This document shows, piece by piece, positions 16,065 through 25,772 of a DNA stretch of 64,000 bases (position 1 is its first letter; each line of letters starts with the position of its first letter). The position numbers and the translations under genes are program-made. Where the stretch lies: the NCBI RefSeq assembly GCF_008757455.1, contig NZ_VCMV01000025.1, forward strand, positions 95,892 through 159,891. Direction: 5' to 3'. Source of the stretch: Microvirga brassicacearum. GTDB taxonomy: Bacteria > Pseudomonadota > Alphaproteobacteria > Rhizobiales > Beijerinckiaceae. Under the pieces are notes generated by a model. That model did no database searches and had not been told where the DNA came from. It saw only the letters and a list, made by a program, of their open reading frames with translations.

Positions 16065-18275
16065 ATGACGACATTCACCAATTTCCGCTTCGACCTCGAC
16101 GAAGACGGCATCGCTCTCGTGACATGGGACATGCCGGATCGCTCGATGAACGTCATCACCCCGGAGGTCATGGACGAGTTGTCCCGGATCGTCGAGACCG
16201 TTGCGACGGATGGGGCCATCAAGGGCTGCGTGATCACCTCCGGCAAGGATTCGTTTTCCGGCGGCGCCGATCTCGCCATGCTGCAAGGGCTCGGTGCAGA
16301 GTATGGGCGCCTCAGGAAAGAGAAAGACGAAGAGGAGGCCATGCGGTTCTTCTTCGATGAATCGCGCAAGCTGTCGCACCTGTACCGACGTCTCGAGACC
16401 TGCGGCAAACCCTTTGCCGCCGCCATCAACGGCGTTTGTCTGGGCGGTTCCTTCGAGTTGGCGCTCGCGTGCCACTTTCGCGTCGTAGCGGACAACGATG
16501 CGACGCGCGTGGGGCTGCCTGAGATCAAGGTCGGCTTGTTTCCCGGCGCAGGGGGAACGCAGCGCGTCGCTCGCCTGATGCCGACCGGCGACGCCTTGCA
16601 GATGCTGTTCAAGGGCGAGCAGCATCGGCCGCTCATGGCGCGCAACATGGGATTGGTCCATGCGGTTGCGCCGCGCGACGAGATCGTCAAGGTGGCGAAG
16701 GACTGGATCAAGCAGGGCGGATCGGCCGTAGCGCCGTGGGACGAGAAGGGCTTCAAGCTGCCCTCCAACAAGGTTTATTCCGCAGCCGGCATGCAGATCT
16801 GGCCCGCCGCCAACGCCATCTACCGGCGCGAGACGCAAGACAACTATCCGGCCGCCTACGCCATTCTCGAGGCCGTCTATCAGGGGCTCCAGCTCCCGAT
16901 GGATCAGGCATTGATCGTCGAGTCGCGCTGGTTTGCGAAAATCCTGCGCTCGAAGGAAGCAGCGGCCATGATCCGCACGCTCTTCCTGTCGATGCAGGAA
17001 TTGAACAAGGGCGCGCGCCGTCCCAAGGACGTGCCGCCGACGGAGTTGAAGAAGGTCGGCATCGTCGGCGCGGGCTTCATGGGCGCCAGCGTCGCCTATG
17101 TGACGGCCAATGCGGGCATCCCCGTCGTGCTCATCGACCGCGACATGGAAGCGGCGGAGAAGGGCAAGGCGCATTCGCACAAGCTCATGTCCGACCAGAT
17201 CATGAAGGGGCGCGCGAAGACGGCCGACCGGGACGCGCTCCTTGCGCGCATCACGCCCTCCGCCGATTACAACGACTTGAAGGATTGCGATCTCGTCATC
17301 GAGGCGGTGTTCGAGGATCCGAAGGTCAAGGCCGAGGTCATCCAGAAGGTCGAAGCCGCGATCCGACCGGATTGCATCTTCGCCTCGAACACGTCGACGC
17401 TGCCGATCTCCGACCTGGCAAAACATTCGAAACATGCCGATCAATTCATTGGCATCCACTTCTTCTCCCCCGTCGAGAAGATGATGCTGGTCGAGGTCAT
17501 CCTCGGCAAGGAGACCGGCGACAAGGCGCTCGCAACGGCGCTGGATTATGTGCGCGCCATCAAGAAGACTCCGATCGTGGTGAACGACTCACGCGGCTTC
17601 TTCGCCAATCGCTGCGTGCTGGCCTACATCCTCGAAGGGCACCTGATGTTTGTCGAAGGCGTGCCGCCGGCGATGATCGAGAATGCCGGCAAGCAGGCCG
17701 GCATGCCGGTGGGACCGCTGTCGCTCAACGACGAGGTCGGCGTCGATCTCGGCCTCAAGATCCTGAAGGCAACCAAGGCGCAGCTCGGCGACGCTGCCAT
17801 CGTGCCCGAGCAGGAGGCGCTGCTGACGCAGCTGGTCGAAGCCGAGGGACGCTTCGGTCGCAAGAACAAGAAGGGCTTCTACGATTACCCGGAAGGCGGC
17901 TCGAAACGACTCTGGCCCGGTCTGGACGCGTTGCAGACGAAGCATCTCGATGCCGAATTGCTCGATATGGGGGAATTAAAGCAGCGCCTTCTGGTGACGC
18001 AGGCTCTTGAGGCCGCGCGCACTGTGGAGGAGGGTGTCATCACCGATCCGCGCGAGGCCGATGTGGGTTCGATCCTTGGTTTCGGTTTCGCGCCCTACAC
18101 CGGCGGGGCCCTCTCCTATATCGACTTCATGGGCGCCAAGATCTTCGTGGAACTGTGCCGGAAGCTGCAGGGCAAATATGGAGATCGCTTTGCGCCTCCG
18201 AAGATCGTGCTGGACATGGCAAGTTCGGGCGAAACATTCTACAGCCAGGCGGAACGCAAGAAGAAAGCAGCCTGA
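16065..18275 (+). CDS. fadB: Bifunctional enoyl-CoA hydratase / 3-hydroxyacyl-CoA dehydrogenase (FadB type)
   Basis: A 736-residue fusion. Residues about 1-300 are the hydratase/crotonase domain with AAINGVCLGGSFELALACHF (oxyanion hole) near residue 117 and PEIKVGLFPGAGGTQR near residue 150. Residues about 330-510 form the NAD-binding dehydrogenase domain, beginning KVGIVGAGFMGASVAY, with SNTSTLPISDLA and GIHFFSPVEKM. The C-terminal helical domain includes RGFFANRC. It converts 2-enoyl-CoA through L-3-hydroxyacyl-CoA to 3-ketoacyl-CoA, between the fadE and fadA steps. The ATG at 16065 has GGGAG upstream; earlier in-frame starts overlap fadA and lack domain sequence. Confidence 0.92.
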   Translation: MTTFTNFRFDLDEDGIALVTWDMPDRSMNVITPEVMDELSRIVETVATDGAIKGCVITSGKDSFSGGADLAMLQGLGAEYGRLRKEKDEEEAMRFFFDESRKLSHLYRRLETCGKPFAAAINGVCLGGSFELALACHFRVVADNDATRVGLPEIKVGLFPGAGGTQRVARLMPTGDALQMLFKGEQHRPLMARNMGLVHAVAPRDEIVKVAKDWIKQGGSAVAPWDEKGFKLPSNKVYSAAGMQIWPAANAIYRRETQDNYPAAYAILEAVYQGLQLPMDQALIVESRWFAKILRSKEAAAMIRTLFLSMQELNKGARRPKDVPPTELKKVGIVGAGFMGASVAYVTANAGIPVVLIDRDMEAAEKGKAHSHKLMSDQIMKGRAKTADRDALLARITPSADYNDLKDCDLVIEAVFEDPKVKAEVIQKVEAAIRPDCIFASNTSTLPISDLAKHSKHADQFIGIHFFSPVEKMMLVEVILGKETGDKALATALDYVRAIKKTPIVVNDSRGFFANRCVLAYILEGHLMFVEGVPPAMIENAGKQAGMPVGPLSLNDEVGVDLGLKILKATKAQLGDAAIVPEQEALLTQLVEAEGRFGRKNKKGFYDYPEGGSKRLWPGLDALQTKHLDAELLDMGELKQRLLVTQALEAARTVEEGVITDPREADVGSILGFGFAPYTGGALSYIDFMGAKIFVELCRKLQGKYGDRFAPPKIVLDMASSGETFYSQAERKKKAA

Positions 18276-18295
18276 ACCATCCCTTGCCCACGGAA

Positions 18296-18321
18296 GGATG
18301 CTGCGCATTGGTGCAGCATCC
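18296..18321 (+). terminator. Hairpin after fadB
   Basis: The arms GGATGCTGC and GCAGCATCC (9 bp, perfect) enclose an 8-base loop, 20 bp after the fadB stop. There is no T run behind it. It probably ends or processes the fad transcript. Confidence 0.55.
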
Positions 18322-18340
18322 AAGCTGACGAGAGCACCCT

Positions 18341-18847
18341 ATGAAATCGCATCTGCGGCGAATGGCCGAATACAACACTTGGTGCAATCGGCGGATCTAT
18401 GATGCCGTCTCACATCTCAGCGATGCGGAATATCGAGCGGATCGCGGCGCGTTCTTCAAGTCGATCCATGGAACGCTCAATCATCTGCTGGCAACCGATC
18501 GCATCTGGATGAAGCGCTTCACCGGCGAGGGCGATGTGCCGACGCGCCTGGATGCGATCCTGTTCGATTCGTTTGCAGACCTTCGCGATGCGCGGGAAGC
18601 GGAGGACGCTCGCATCCTCGCCTACGCGCAGGGGCTGACCGAGGAGGCCATGGCCCGACGCTTCCGCTACAGCATGATTTCCGATCCCACGGAAGTGGAG
18701 GAACCGCTCGCCCCCGCGCTGTTTCATGTCTTCAACCATCAGACCCACCATCGCGGGCAGGTTCATTGCATGCTGACCGGACTGGGATATGAGGCGCCGT
18801 CGCTGGATCTCATCCGGTTCGAGCGCCAGCGAAACGCGGCCGTGTGA
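18341..18847 (+). CDS. DinB-family protein (putative metal-dependent)
   Basis: A 168-residue four-helix-bundle protein. His residues likely to bind metal are seen in SIHGTLNHLLATDRIW (near residue 45) and in FNHQTHHRGQVH (near residue 135), the spacing expected for DinB/YfiT proteins. Family members are thiol transferases or hydrolases of largely unknown substrate. The gene starts just after the hairpin that ends the fad operon. It is followed in the same direction by the DsbA-type isomerase gene, which may share its transcript. Confidence 0.8.
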   Translation: MKSHLRRMAEYNTWCNRRIYDAVSHLSDAEYRADRGAFFKSIHGTLNHLLATDRIWMKRFTGEGDVPTRLDAILFDSFADLRDAREAEDARILAYAQGLTEEAMARRFRYSMISDPTEVEEPLAPALFHVFNHQTHHRGQVHCMLTGLGYEAPSLDLIRFERQRNAAV

Positions 18848-18975
18848 TTCTGCGGGTCGCCAGGGAGGCGACCAAGGGTGCTTCCGCCTTCCACGGTCCA
18901 ACAGGCGTTGAAGAACCGCCGCCGATGGGCCAGACTTGCGACGACGCCCGCTCAGCAGAGAAGCGAAATCCGCCC

Positions 18976-19620
18976 ATGCCCCGCAAGATCGATTACTATT
19001 TTTCCCTCATGAGCCCCTGGGCCTATATCGGCCACCTGCCTTTCATGGAAATCGTCCAGCGGCATGGGCTCGAGGTCAATTACAAGCCCGTCTTCCTGGG
19101 ACGCGTCTTTGCTGAAACGGGCGGACTGCCCTTGGCCCAGCGTCACCCGGCGCGGCAGCGATATCGGCTGGTGGAGCTTCAACGCTGGCGCCAGAAGAGG
19201 GGCCTTGCCTTCAATCTTCAGCCGAAATACTGGCCGTTCGACGTCACTCTTGCGGATCGCTGCATCATCGCCCTTTCGGTGGCGGACCAGGATCCCGATC
19301 CCTTCCTCAGGCTCGCCTACGCGGCGATCTGGGAACATGATCGTAATCTCGGTGACGTCGGCGTCTTGCAGGAACTCGCGGAGGAAGCCGGAATGGATGC
19401 CGGCTCCATGCTCGAAATCGCCCAGGGCAGCACCGCGGAGGCCTTCTACGCGATCAATCTCGAGAACGCTGTTGGGGCGGATGTATTCGGGTCTCCGGCC
19501 TATGTGCTCGACGGCGAGGTGTTCTGGGGACAGGACCGGCTCGATCTGCTCGACGATGCGCTGAGGAGTGGCCGTCCGGCTTTTCGGCCGAACAACGTCA
19601 ACCGGGAGACCGCCTCGTAG
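18976..19620 (+). CDS. 2-hydroxychromene-2-carboxylate isomerase family protein (DsbA/GST-kappa fold)
   Basis: A 214-residue thioredoxin-fold protein starting MPRKIDYYFSLMSPWAYIG. The SxxS-like SPWAY motif replaces the CxxC of DsbA, as in HCCA isomerase and GST kappa, which use glutathione. The C-terminal VFGSPAYVLDGEVFWGQDRLD near residue 175 is characteristic of the family. The reading frame is open upstream to 18844, but the homologous start is at 18976. No aromatic-degradation operon surrounds it, so the physiological substrate is open. It ends five bases before the convergent sensor kinase gene. Confidence 0.82.
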   Translation: MPRKIDYYFSLMSPWAYIGHLPFMEIVQRHGLEVNYKPVFLGRVFAETGGLPLAQRHPARQRYRLVELQRWRQKRGLAFNLQPKYWPFDVTLADRCIIALSVADQDPDPFLRLAYAAIWEHDRNLGDVGVLQELAEEAGMDAGSMLEIAQGSTAEAFYAINLENAVGADVFGSPAYVLDGEVFWGQDRLDLLDDALRSGRPAFRPNNVNRETAS

Positions 19621-19625
19621 CCGGG

Positions 19626-22600
19626 CTATTCGGCGGCCAGACGGGTCGCACGCCACTGGGTCAGCAAGGCGCGCAGGGCGGCGGGCTTCAGCGGTTTATT
19701 GAGCACGTGCACGTGCATCTCGGCGGCGGCGTCGCGAACCGTCGGCGTGCGGTCGGCGGTGACCAGGATTGCGGGCGTGGTCACTTCGGTCTTCCAGCGC
19801 AGAATCCTGATCAGATCGAGACCATCGCCCTCGTCGAGATGATAATCCGCGATGATGACGTCGGGCGCTAACTTGTGTGTCCTGATCGCCTCTTGGGCGC
19901 CATCGAGATCGGCGGCAACCCACACCTCGCAGCCCCAGCCGCTGAGCAGCAGGCGCATGCCTTCCAGGATGGCCGGCTCGTTATCGACGACCAGAACGCG
20001 CAGGTCCGCCAACACCGTCACCGGCGGCTTGGGCGGCTCGGGTGGGGAAGCGGAGGCGGGCAATGCGGCGACGACCGGCACGTCGACCCGGAATACCGAC
20101 CCGTGCCCGGCCTCCGACCGCAGGGTTACCGGGTGACCGAGGACGCGGCAGATGCGTTCGACGATCGAAAGCCCGAGACCGACGCCGCGGGCGACCTTGG
20201 CACCCTGGTCCAGCCTCTGAAACTCGCGGAAGACGATGCGCTGCTTGGAAGGGGGGATGCCGAGGCCGGTATCCCAGACCTCGAGAATGAGATGGGATCC
20301 GCGTCGGCGCGTTCCCACGATCACGCGGCCGGCGGGGGTGTACTTGATGGCGTTGGAGACCAGGTTCTGCAGCAGGCGGCGAAGCAATCGACGGTCCGAG
20401 CGAACCGTCAGCGAGGACGGCACGAACCTGATATCAAGGCCCCGCTCGCGGGCAATCGGATCGAATTCCCGTTGCAATTGACGAAACAGTTCGTCGATGC
20501 GGAAACTCGACCATTGCGGTTTCATCGCGCCGGTGTCGAGACGCGAGATATCCAGAAGAGCGGTGAGAATTTCCTCGACCGCATCGAGCGACGCGTCGAT
20601 GTTCTCGGCTAGCGTCGCATCGCCCGCATCTTTGTCGCGTTCCACGAGTGAACTTGCGTAAAGGCGCGCCGCATTCAGGGGCTGCAGAATGTCGTGGCTG
20701 GCGGCCGCGAGAAACCGCGTCTTCGAAATGTTCGCCTCGTCCGCATCGGCCTTGGCGCTGGTCAGTGCCTCGTTGAGCCGGGTCAACTGTTCGGTGCGCT
20801 CGCGTACCCGTTGCTCCAGCGTCTCGTTCGCACGGCGGCTTTCCTCCTCAGCCGCGACAGTGTCGGTCACGTCCGTGTAGGTGGTGACGAGACCACCATC
20901 CGGCAGCTGGTTCGATCGAATCTCGATCACTTTCCCGGAAGGGTTCAGCCGGAGACGGGCAGGTTCGAGATCGTGCAGGAACGCGTGGATGCGCGCGCCG
21001 ACCAGTTCTTCCACGGCCCCGGGACCGTAGGAGCCACGGCTTGCGTTGAAATGAATGATGCTGTCCATCCCCACGCCGACGCGCACGAGATTGGGCGGCA
21101 GCTCGTAGAGATCGACGAAGGCCTGATTCCAGGCGAGCAGGCGCAGATCTCGATCGAGCACGGTGATGCCCTGCTCGGCGTAATTGATCGCGTGCTGGAG
21201 CAGATCGCGGCTGTGCTGGATTGCGGCTGAGGCGTCATCGAGGAGCCGGAGAGCGGCTTTCGTCGAAACGGCACGCCGGCGCAGGAGGAGCGACAGCGCC
21301 AGACGCGACGAGGCAGTACCGATGGCCGACGCCAGAAGATGCTCCGCATAGCGCAGCAGATGGACGTCCGCCTCCGCGCGGAGATCGAGCGCTTGCCCGC
21401 GGCTGTGGGCGAAACCCTCGAAGGAACGCGTGGTGCGTTCGTCGCCGAGATAGCGCGCCACGGTCGCCCGCAATTCATCCACGGTGACGCTCGGGCGGAA
21501 CAGGCGGAAGCTCGGCGCAACCGAAACGTCGCTCTCGCCGACGAAGACATTCGCCTGGATGCGCTCCATGGCGGTGACCGGCCGCCACAGCGAGAAGACG
21601 ATGTAGGTGAGGATGTTGAGCGTCAGGCTCCACACGACCCCGTGGGTGAGCTGGGGCAGGTCGACGGCGAAAAGCGAGGTCGGCTTGAGCGCGGTGATGC
21701 CGAACGGTCCCGTCACGACCACGTCGGACCAGAAAACCCCGTCCCACACCAGGCTGGGGAGCAGCAGCGTGTAGGCCCAGGTGACGAACCCGACCACCAG
21801 GCCGACGCTGGCGCCAAGCGCGGTACCGCGCGACCAGATCAGCCCACCCAGAAATGCCGGCGCTATCTGGGCGATGGCGGCGAATGACAGGAGCCCGATC
21901 GACGCCAGGGCGGCCTCGCCGGAGGCGCGATAATACGCGTAGGCGAGGAGAATGACGATGACGATGGAGATGCGGCGGACCCCGATCACGAAGCCGCCGA
22001 GATCGACGCCCGCGAAGGCGCGTCGGCGCAACACGATCGGCATGACGAGGTGATTTGAGATCATTATCGCGACGGCAACTGAATCGACGATCACCATGGC
22101 GGTTGCGGCCGAGAACCCGCCGAGGAACGCAATGATGGCGATGACGCCGGCATCATCGAACAACGGGAGTGCGAGCACCGTCATGTCGCGATCGACCGTG
22201 CCGCTGGGAAATATCAACATGCCGCCGAGGGCGATCGGGATGACGAAGATGTTGATGAGGACGAGATAGAGCGGGAAAAGCCAGGCTGCCCGCCTCACGT
22301 CCTCAATGGCGCGGTTCTCGACCACCGTCATGTGGAACTGTCGCGGCAGCAGCAGGGCGGCGCAGCTCGACAGCAGGATCAGCGTGATGAAACTGCCGAA
22401 GCCGGAGGTGCGTTCAAGCAGGCTTGTGCTGACTCCGCGAGCGTTGAGTTGCGCGACGATGTCGTCATAGCCGTCGAACATCACGAAGGTGACGTAGCTG
22501 CCGACCATCAGGAACGCGATGAGCTTGACGACCGATTCAAGCGAGATCGCCATCATCAGGCCGTCCTGGTGCTCCGTCGCATCGGTGTGACGCGTCCCGA

Positions 22601-23153
22601 AAGCGACCGCGAATCCTGCAAGCACCAGCGCGACGATCAGCGCCAGGTCGCCGAAAATGGGAAAACGCGGCGTGGCCGTCCCCGTCGCGGCGGTGAGGAA
22701 CACGTTGAGCGAAGAAGACACTGCCTTGAGTTGCAGCGCGATGTAAGGGACCGAGCCGATCAGCGCGATCAGGCTCACGATGGCGGCGACGCGCTCGCTC
22801 TTGCCGTAGCGCGCCGCCACGAAATCGGCGATCGACGAAATGTTCTGGGTCTTGGCGACGCGGACGACGCGGGTGATGAGAACGTGCCCGAGACCGATGA
22901 CGAGGATCGGGCCGATATAGATCGTCAGGAAGTCGAAGCCCGAGCGGCTGGCAAGCCCGACGGAGCCGAAAAACGTCCAGGATGTGCAATAGACCGCAAG
23001 GGACAACGCCGCGATGGTCGAGCGCGCCGGTCCCTTGACGATCCGCTGGCCGTTATTGTCGCCCCAATACGCAACCGCGAAAAGCAGGCACAGATAGACG
23101 AGCGCCGATAAAAATACCGCCCAGCCGGCAACCATGCCGTGTTCCTCAACCAA
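19626..23153 (-). CDS. Hybrid sensor histidine kinase with N-terminal sodium:solute symporter domain and C-terminal receiver
   Basis: A 1175-residue protein. Residues about 1-520 contain roughly 13 membrane segments of the SSS transporter family. A PAS-like region (ITVLDRDLRLLAWNQAFVDLYELP in part, near residue 665) follows. A coiled coil leads to the phospho-acceptor motif ASHDILQPLNAARLYASSL, with His near residue 819. The ATPase domain has LVSNAIKYTPAGRV and a GVGLGLSIVERI box. The receiver domain begins VLVVDNEPAILEGM, with the phospho-Asp in IIADYHLDEGDG near residue 1103. The layout resembles CbrA- and NahK-related kinases, which link nutrient transport or sensing to transcription. It lies 53 bp after the LysR gene on the same strand; no separate output regulator is nearby. 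Confidence 0.9.
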   Translation of the reverse strand: MVEEHGMVAGWAVFLSALVYLCLLFAVAYWGDNNGQRIVKGPARSTIAALSLAVYCTSWTFFGSVGLASRSGFDFLTIYIGPILVIGLGHVLITRVVRVAKTQNISSIADFVAARYGKSERVAAIVSLIALIGSVPYIALQLKAVSSSLNVFLTAATGTATPRFPIFGDLALIVALVLAGFAVAFGTRHTDATEHQDGLMMAISLESVVKLIAFLMVGSYVTFVMFDGYDDIVAQLNARGVSTSLLERTSGFGSFITLILLSSCAALLLPRQFHMTVVENRAIEDVRRAAWLFPLYLVLINIFVIPIALGGMLIFPSGTVDRDMTVLALPLFDDAGVIAIIAFLGGFSAATAMVIVDSVAVAIMISNHLVMPIVLRRRAFAGVDLGGFVIGVRRISIVIVILLAYAYYRASGEAALASIGLLSFAAIAQIAPAFLGGLIWSRGTALGASVGLVVGFVTWAYTLLLPSLVWDGVFWSDVVVTGPFGITALKPTSLFAVDLPQLTHGVVWSLTLNILTYIVFSLWRPVTAMERIQANVFVGESDVSVAPSFRLFRPSVTVDELRATVARYLGDERTTRSFEGFAHSRGQALDLRAEADVHLLRYAEHLLASAIGTASSRLALSLLLRRRAVSTKAALRLLDDASAAIQHSRDLLQHAINYAEQGITVLDRDLRLLAWNQAFVDLYELPPNLVRVGVGMDSIIHFNASRGSYGPGAVEELVGARIHAFLHDLEPARLRLNPSGKVIEIRSNQLPDGGLVTTYTDVTDTVAAEEESRRANETLEQRVRERTEQLTRLNEALTSAKADADEANISKTRFLAAASHDILQPLNAARLYASSLVERDKDAGDATLAENIDASLDAVEEILTALLDISRLDTGAMKPQWSSFRIDELFRQLQREFDPIARERGLDIRFVPSSLTVRSDRRLLRRLLQNLVSNAIKYTPAGRVIVGTRRRGSHLILEVWDTGLGIPPSKQRIVFREFQRLDQGAKVARGVGLGLSIVERICRVLGHPVTLRSEAGHGSVFRVDVPVVAALPASASPPEPPKPPVTVLADLRVLVVDNEPAILEGMRLLLSGWGCEVWVAADLDGAQEAIRTHKLAPDVIIADYHLDEGDGLDLIRILRWKTEVTTPAILVTADRTPTVRDAAAEMHVHVLNKPLKPAALRALLTQWRATRLAAE

Positions 23154-23206
23154 AATCAGGTTTCAGACTATCGGTTCGCGATGGCAAACGCCACAAGGGC
23201 CCTGTG

Positions 23207-24121
23207 TCACAGACCGCGATCCCATTCCGGCGACGGACTGAACCGCGCGGCCAGGAAGTCGATCACCACCCGCACCTTCGCGGGCGCCTGGCGTCCCGAC
23301 GGGAGGACGGCGTAGACCCCCAATTCCGGCACAGCGTAGTCCGAAAGCACGCGAACGAGGGTGCCGTCGCGGAGGCTGTCGCCGACCAGAAAAGTCGGTT
23401 GATAAACGAGCCCCTGACCCGCAACGGCCGCCGCCAGAAGGGCGTCGCCGTTATTGGCCCGGAGATTTCCCGCAATCGGCACGATGTTCCCGCCGCCCTC
23501 GCCGAAAACCCACCGGCTGGCGCTCACGGCGGTCGGCAATGTGTAGCCGAGGCAGTTGTGCTGCGTCAGGTCTTCGGGCGTCCGCGGATTGCCGCGGCGC
23601 TCGAGATACGCGGGGGCCGCGCAGACGACGATCCGGCAGGGTGCGAGCTTGCGGACAACCAGGCTCGAATCCTGCAGCCGCCCAATGCGGATGGCCGCGT
23701 CCCATCCCTCGTCGATCAGATCGACATAGCGGTCCGCAAGGCCGAGATCGACCGTCACCGAGGGATAGAGACGGCTGAAATCGGCGAGGGCGGGCGCAAC
23801 CTCGCGAAAACCGAAGGTGAGCGGAACATTGAGGCGCAGGGTGCCGCGGGGCTCGACCCGGTCGAGGCTTGCTGAGGCCTCGGCCTCGTCGATTTCGGCG
23901 AGGATGCGCTCGCTGGCGGCCAGGAATGTCCGACCGCCTTCCGTGAGCACGAGCTTGCGCGTCGAACGATGCAGCAGCTTGATGCCGAGGCGTGCCTCGA
24001 GGGCGGCAATGTGCTTGGTGACCATGGTCTGGGACAGGTCGAGCGCCCGGCCGGCAGCCGAGAAACTGCCCAGCGATGCGACCCGCACGAAAACCTGCAT
24101 GCTGGTGACGCGGTCGAGCAT
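23207..24121 (-). CDS. LysR-family transcriptional regulator
   Basis: A 304-residue regulator with an N-terminal winged helix-turn-helix (SFSAAGRALDLSQTMVTKHI, residues about 18-37) and a periplasmic-binding-protein-like effector domain from about residue 90. It is transcribed divergently from the doxX-glyoxalase pair, with 91 bp between starts, the usual arrangement of a LysR activator and its target. The target is therefore most likely the doxX operon, perhaps in response to a quinone or other electrophile; the effector is inferred from the neighbours only. Confidence 0.85.
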   Translation of the reverse strand: MLDRVTSMQVFVRVASLGSFSAAGRALDLSQTMVTKHIAALEARLGIKLLHRSTRKLVLTEGGRTFLAASERILAEIDEAEASASLDRVEPRGTLRLNVPLTFGFREVAPALADFSRLYPSVTVDLGLADRYVDLIDEGWDAAIRIGRLQDSSLVVRKLAPCRIVVCAAPAYLERRGNPRTPEDLTQHNCLGYTLPTAVSASRWVFGEGGGNIVPIAGNLRANNGDALLAAAVAGQGLVYQPTFLVGDSLRDGTLVRVLSDYAVPELGVYAVLPSGRQAPAKVRVVIDFLAARFSPSPEWDRGL

Positions 24122-24212
24122 CTCAATCTCGCAGTGTGAGCTGATATCCAGAAGGAGAGATTATCACGCGTTCAGTTTGAGGCGATAGGATTTCTCAACT
24201 GGAGGAAGTCTC

Positions 24213-24641
24213 ATGATCGACACCCGCACCGCCCCTTACGCCGCCCTCATCCTTCGTGTCACGCTCGGCATCCTTTTTCTGGCCCATGCAGGGCTCAAGG
24301 TCTTCGTGTTCACGCCCGCCGGGGCGGCGCAGTTCTTTGGCTCGCTCGGCCTGCCGCCCGCGCTCGCCTATTTGACGATCCTCGTCGAGGCGGTTGGTGG
24401 CGCGGCCCTGATTGCCGGGTTCCACACCCGTTGGGTGGCGCTGGCCCTCGTTCCGGTTCTCGTCGGGGCGATCGTCACGGTGCACGGCCCGGCAGGCTTC
24501 TTCTTCACCAACCCGAAGGGCGGCTGGGAATATCTCGCCCTGTGGATCGTCGCGCTGGTGGCGCAGGCCCTGCTTGGGGACGGGGCCTATGCGGTTCGCT
24601 CCGGATCGGCGAGACTGTCCCGTCCGCTCTCCGCCGCATAA
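24213..24641 (+). CDS. DoxX-family membrane protein
   Basis: A 142-residue protein with four hydrophobic segments. It begins with the DoxX signature LILRVTLGILFLAHAGLKV (residues about 10-28), and GGAALIAGFHTRWVALAL lies in the middle. DoxX proteins occur with enzymes that handle quinones, aromatic compounds or thiol stress. A strong GGAGG is about seven bases before the ATG. The next gene starts 11 bp after this stop, so they form one operon divergent from the LysR gene. Confidence 0.85.
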   Translation: MIDTRTAPYAALILRVTLGILFLAHAGLKVFVFTPAGAAQFFGSLGLPPALAYLTILVEAVGGAALIAGFHTRWVALALVPVLVGAIVTVHGPAGFFFTNPKGGWEYLALWIVALVAQALLGDGAYAVRSGSARLSRPLSAA

Positions 24642-24652
24642 GGGACATGGCC

Positions 24653-25177
24653 ATGGCTTCGACCGCCGCGTCTACCGGTTCCGCCGACCATCACCGCCCC
24701 ATCGATCCGGGCGTCACGATCGGCCATGTCCACCTCAAAGTGGCCGACCTCGATCGCGCGCTCGCCTTCTATTGCGGTGTGCTCGGTTTCGAATTGGTGC
24801 AGCGCTACGGTTCGCAGGCCGCGTTCATTTCGGCGGGTGGGTACCACCACCACATCGCCCTCAATACGTGGGAGAGTAAGGGCGGCTCGCCGCCGCCTCC
24901 CGGCACGACAGGCCTTTATCACCTGGCGATTCTCTACCCGACGCGGGCGGCCCTCGCGGACGCGCTCCGCCGGCTGGCGGAGGCCGGGATCGCTCTCGAC
25001 GGGGCGAGCGATCACGGCGTGAGCGAGGCACTGTACCTGCGCGACCCGGACCAGAACGGCGTCGAGTTGTACTGGGACCGTCCGCAGGCCGAATGGCCCA
25101 GGACCCCCGACGGCAAGCTGCAGATGCACACGCAGCGCCTGGACCTTCAGGAATTGCTGGCAAACCGCAAGGCTTGA
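24653..25177 (+). CDS. VOC-family (glyoxalase/catechol dioxygenase-like) protein
   Basis: A 174-residue protein with paired beta-alpha-beta modules of the vicinal oxygen chelate fold. The first module contains IGHVHLKVADLDRALAFYCG with a metal His. GLYHLAILYPTR gives a second His, and LYLRDPDQNGVELYWDRP supplies the terminal Glu ligand. It resembles CatE-like catechol dioxygenases or glyoxalase-type isomerases that clear quinones. Two ATGs six bases apart are possible; the second (24653) has AAGGGA seven bases upstream and is preferred over 24647. Co-transcription with doxX and control by the divergent LysR protein are likely. Confidence 0.82.
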   Translation: MASTAASTGSADHHRPIDPGVTIGHVHLKVADLDRALAFYCGVLGFELVQRYGSQAAFISAGGYHHHIALNTWESKGGSPPPPGTTGLYHLAILYPTRAALADALRRLAEAGIALDGASDHGVSEALYLRDPDQNGVELYWDRPQAEWPRTPDGKLQMHTQRLDLQELLANRKA

Positions 25178-25234
25178 CGCAGGCCGAATTTTGTCCAGCT
25201 TTAGGTCATCGCCGCTGCGGGGGAGGGCCTGGGG

Positions 25235-25669
25235 ATGCTGAACGAGTTCAAACAATTCGCACTTCGTGGGAATGTGGTCGATCTTGCCATCGGCGTGATC
25301 ATCGGCGCGGCGTTCGGGAGGATCGTCGACTCGCTGGTCGGCGACGTCTTCATGCCGATCATCGGAGCGATTACCGGCGGCCTCGACTTCTCGAACTACT
25401 TCATTCCGCTTTCAGCGAACGTCACCGCAACGTCTCTCGAACAGGCGAAGGCCCAGGGAGCGGTGATCGCCTGGGGCAACTTCTTCACCATCGCGATCAA
25501 CTTCCTCATCATCGCCTGGGTGCTGTTCATCGTGGTCAAGGCGATCAACAGGATGAAACGGAAGGAAGACGCCAAGGCCGCAGTTGCCGACAAATCGCCC
25601 GAGACCCCGGCCGACGTGAAACTCCTCACCGAAATTCGGGACCTTCTGAAGACCGGCCGCACGGTGTAA
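25235..25669 (+). CDS. mscL: Large-conductance mechanosensitive channel
   Basis: A 144-residue inner-membrane channel protein. It has the conserved N-terminal helix [20 protein letters not shown], the pore-lining glycine-rich TM1 ([18 protein letters not shown]), a periplasmic loop, TM2 ([19 protein letters not shown]) and a charged cytoplasmic bundle. It opens under membrane tension to release osmolytes after osmotic downshift. The length is normal. It appears to be a single-gene unit; about 100 bp separate it from the next gene, without a clear terminator. Confidence 0.95.
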   Translation: MLNEFKQFALRGNVVDLAIGVIIGAAFGRIVDSLVGDVFMPIIGAITGGLDFSNYFIPLSANVTATSLEQAKAQGAVIAWGNFFTIAINFLIIAWVLFIVVKAINRMKRKEDAKAAVADKSPETPADVKLLTEIRDLLKTGRTV

Positions 25670-25772
25670 CTGATCACTGAAGGCGATGGATTGGCGGTTT
25701 TCTTTTGATGGATATCGGCGGCTGACTTGGCTTAAACAGGCGTAGCGCACGCCTGTCTCAAGGAAGCTTCCG

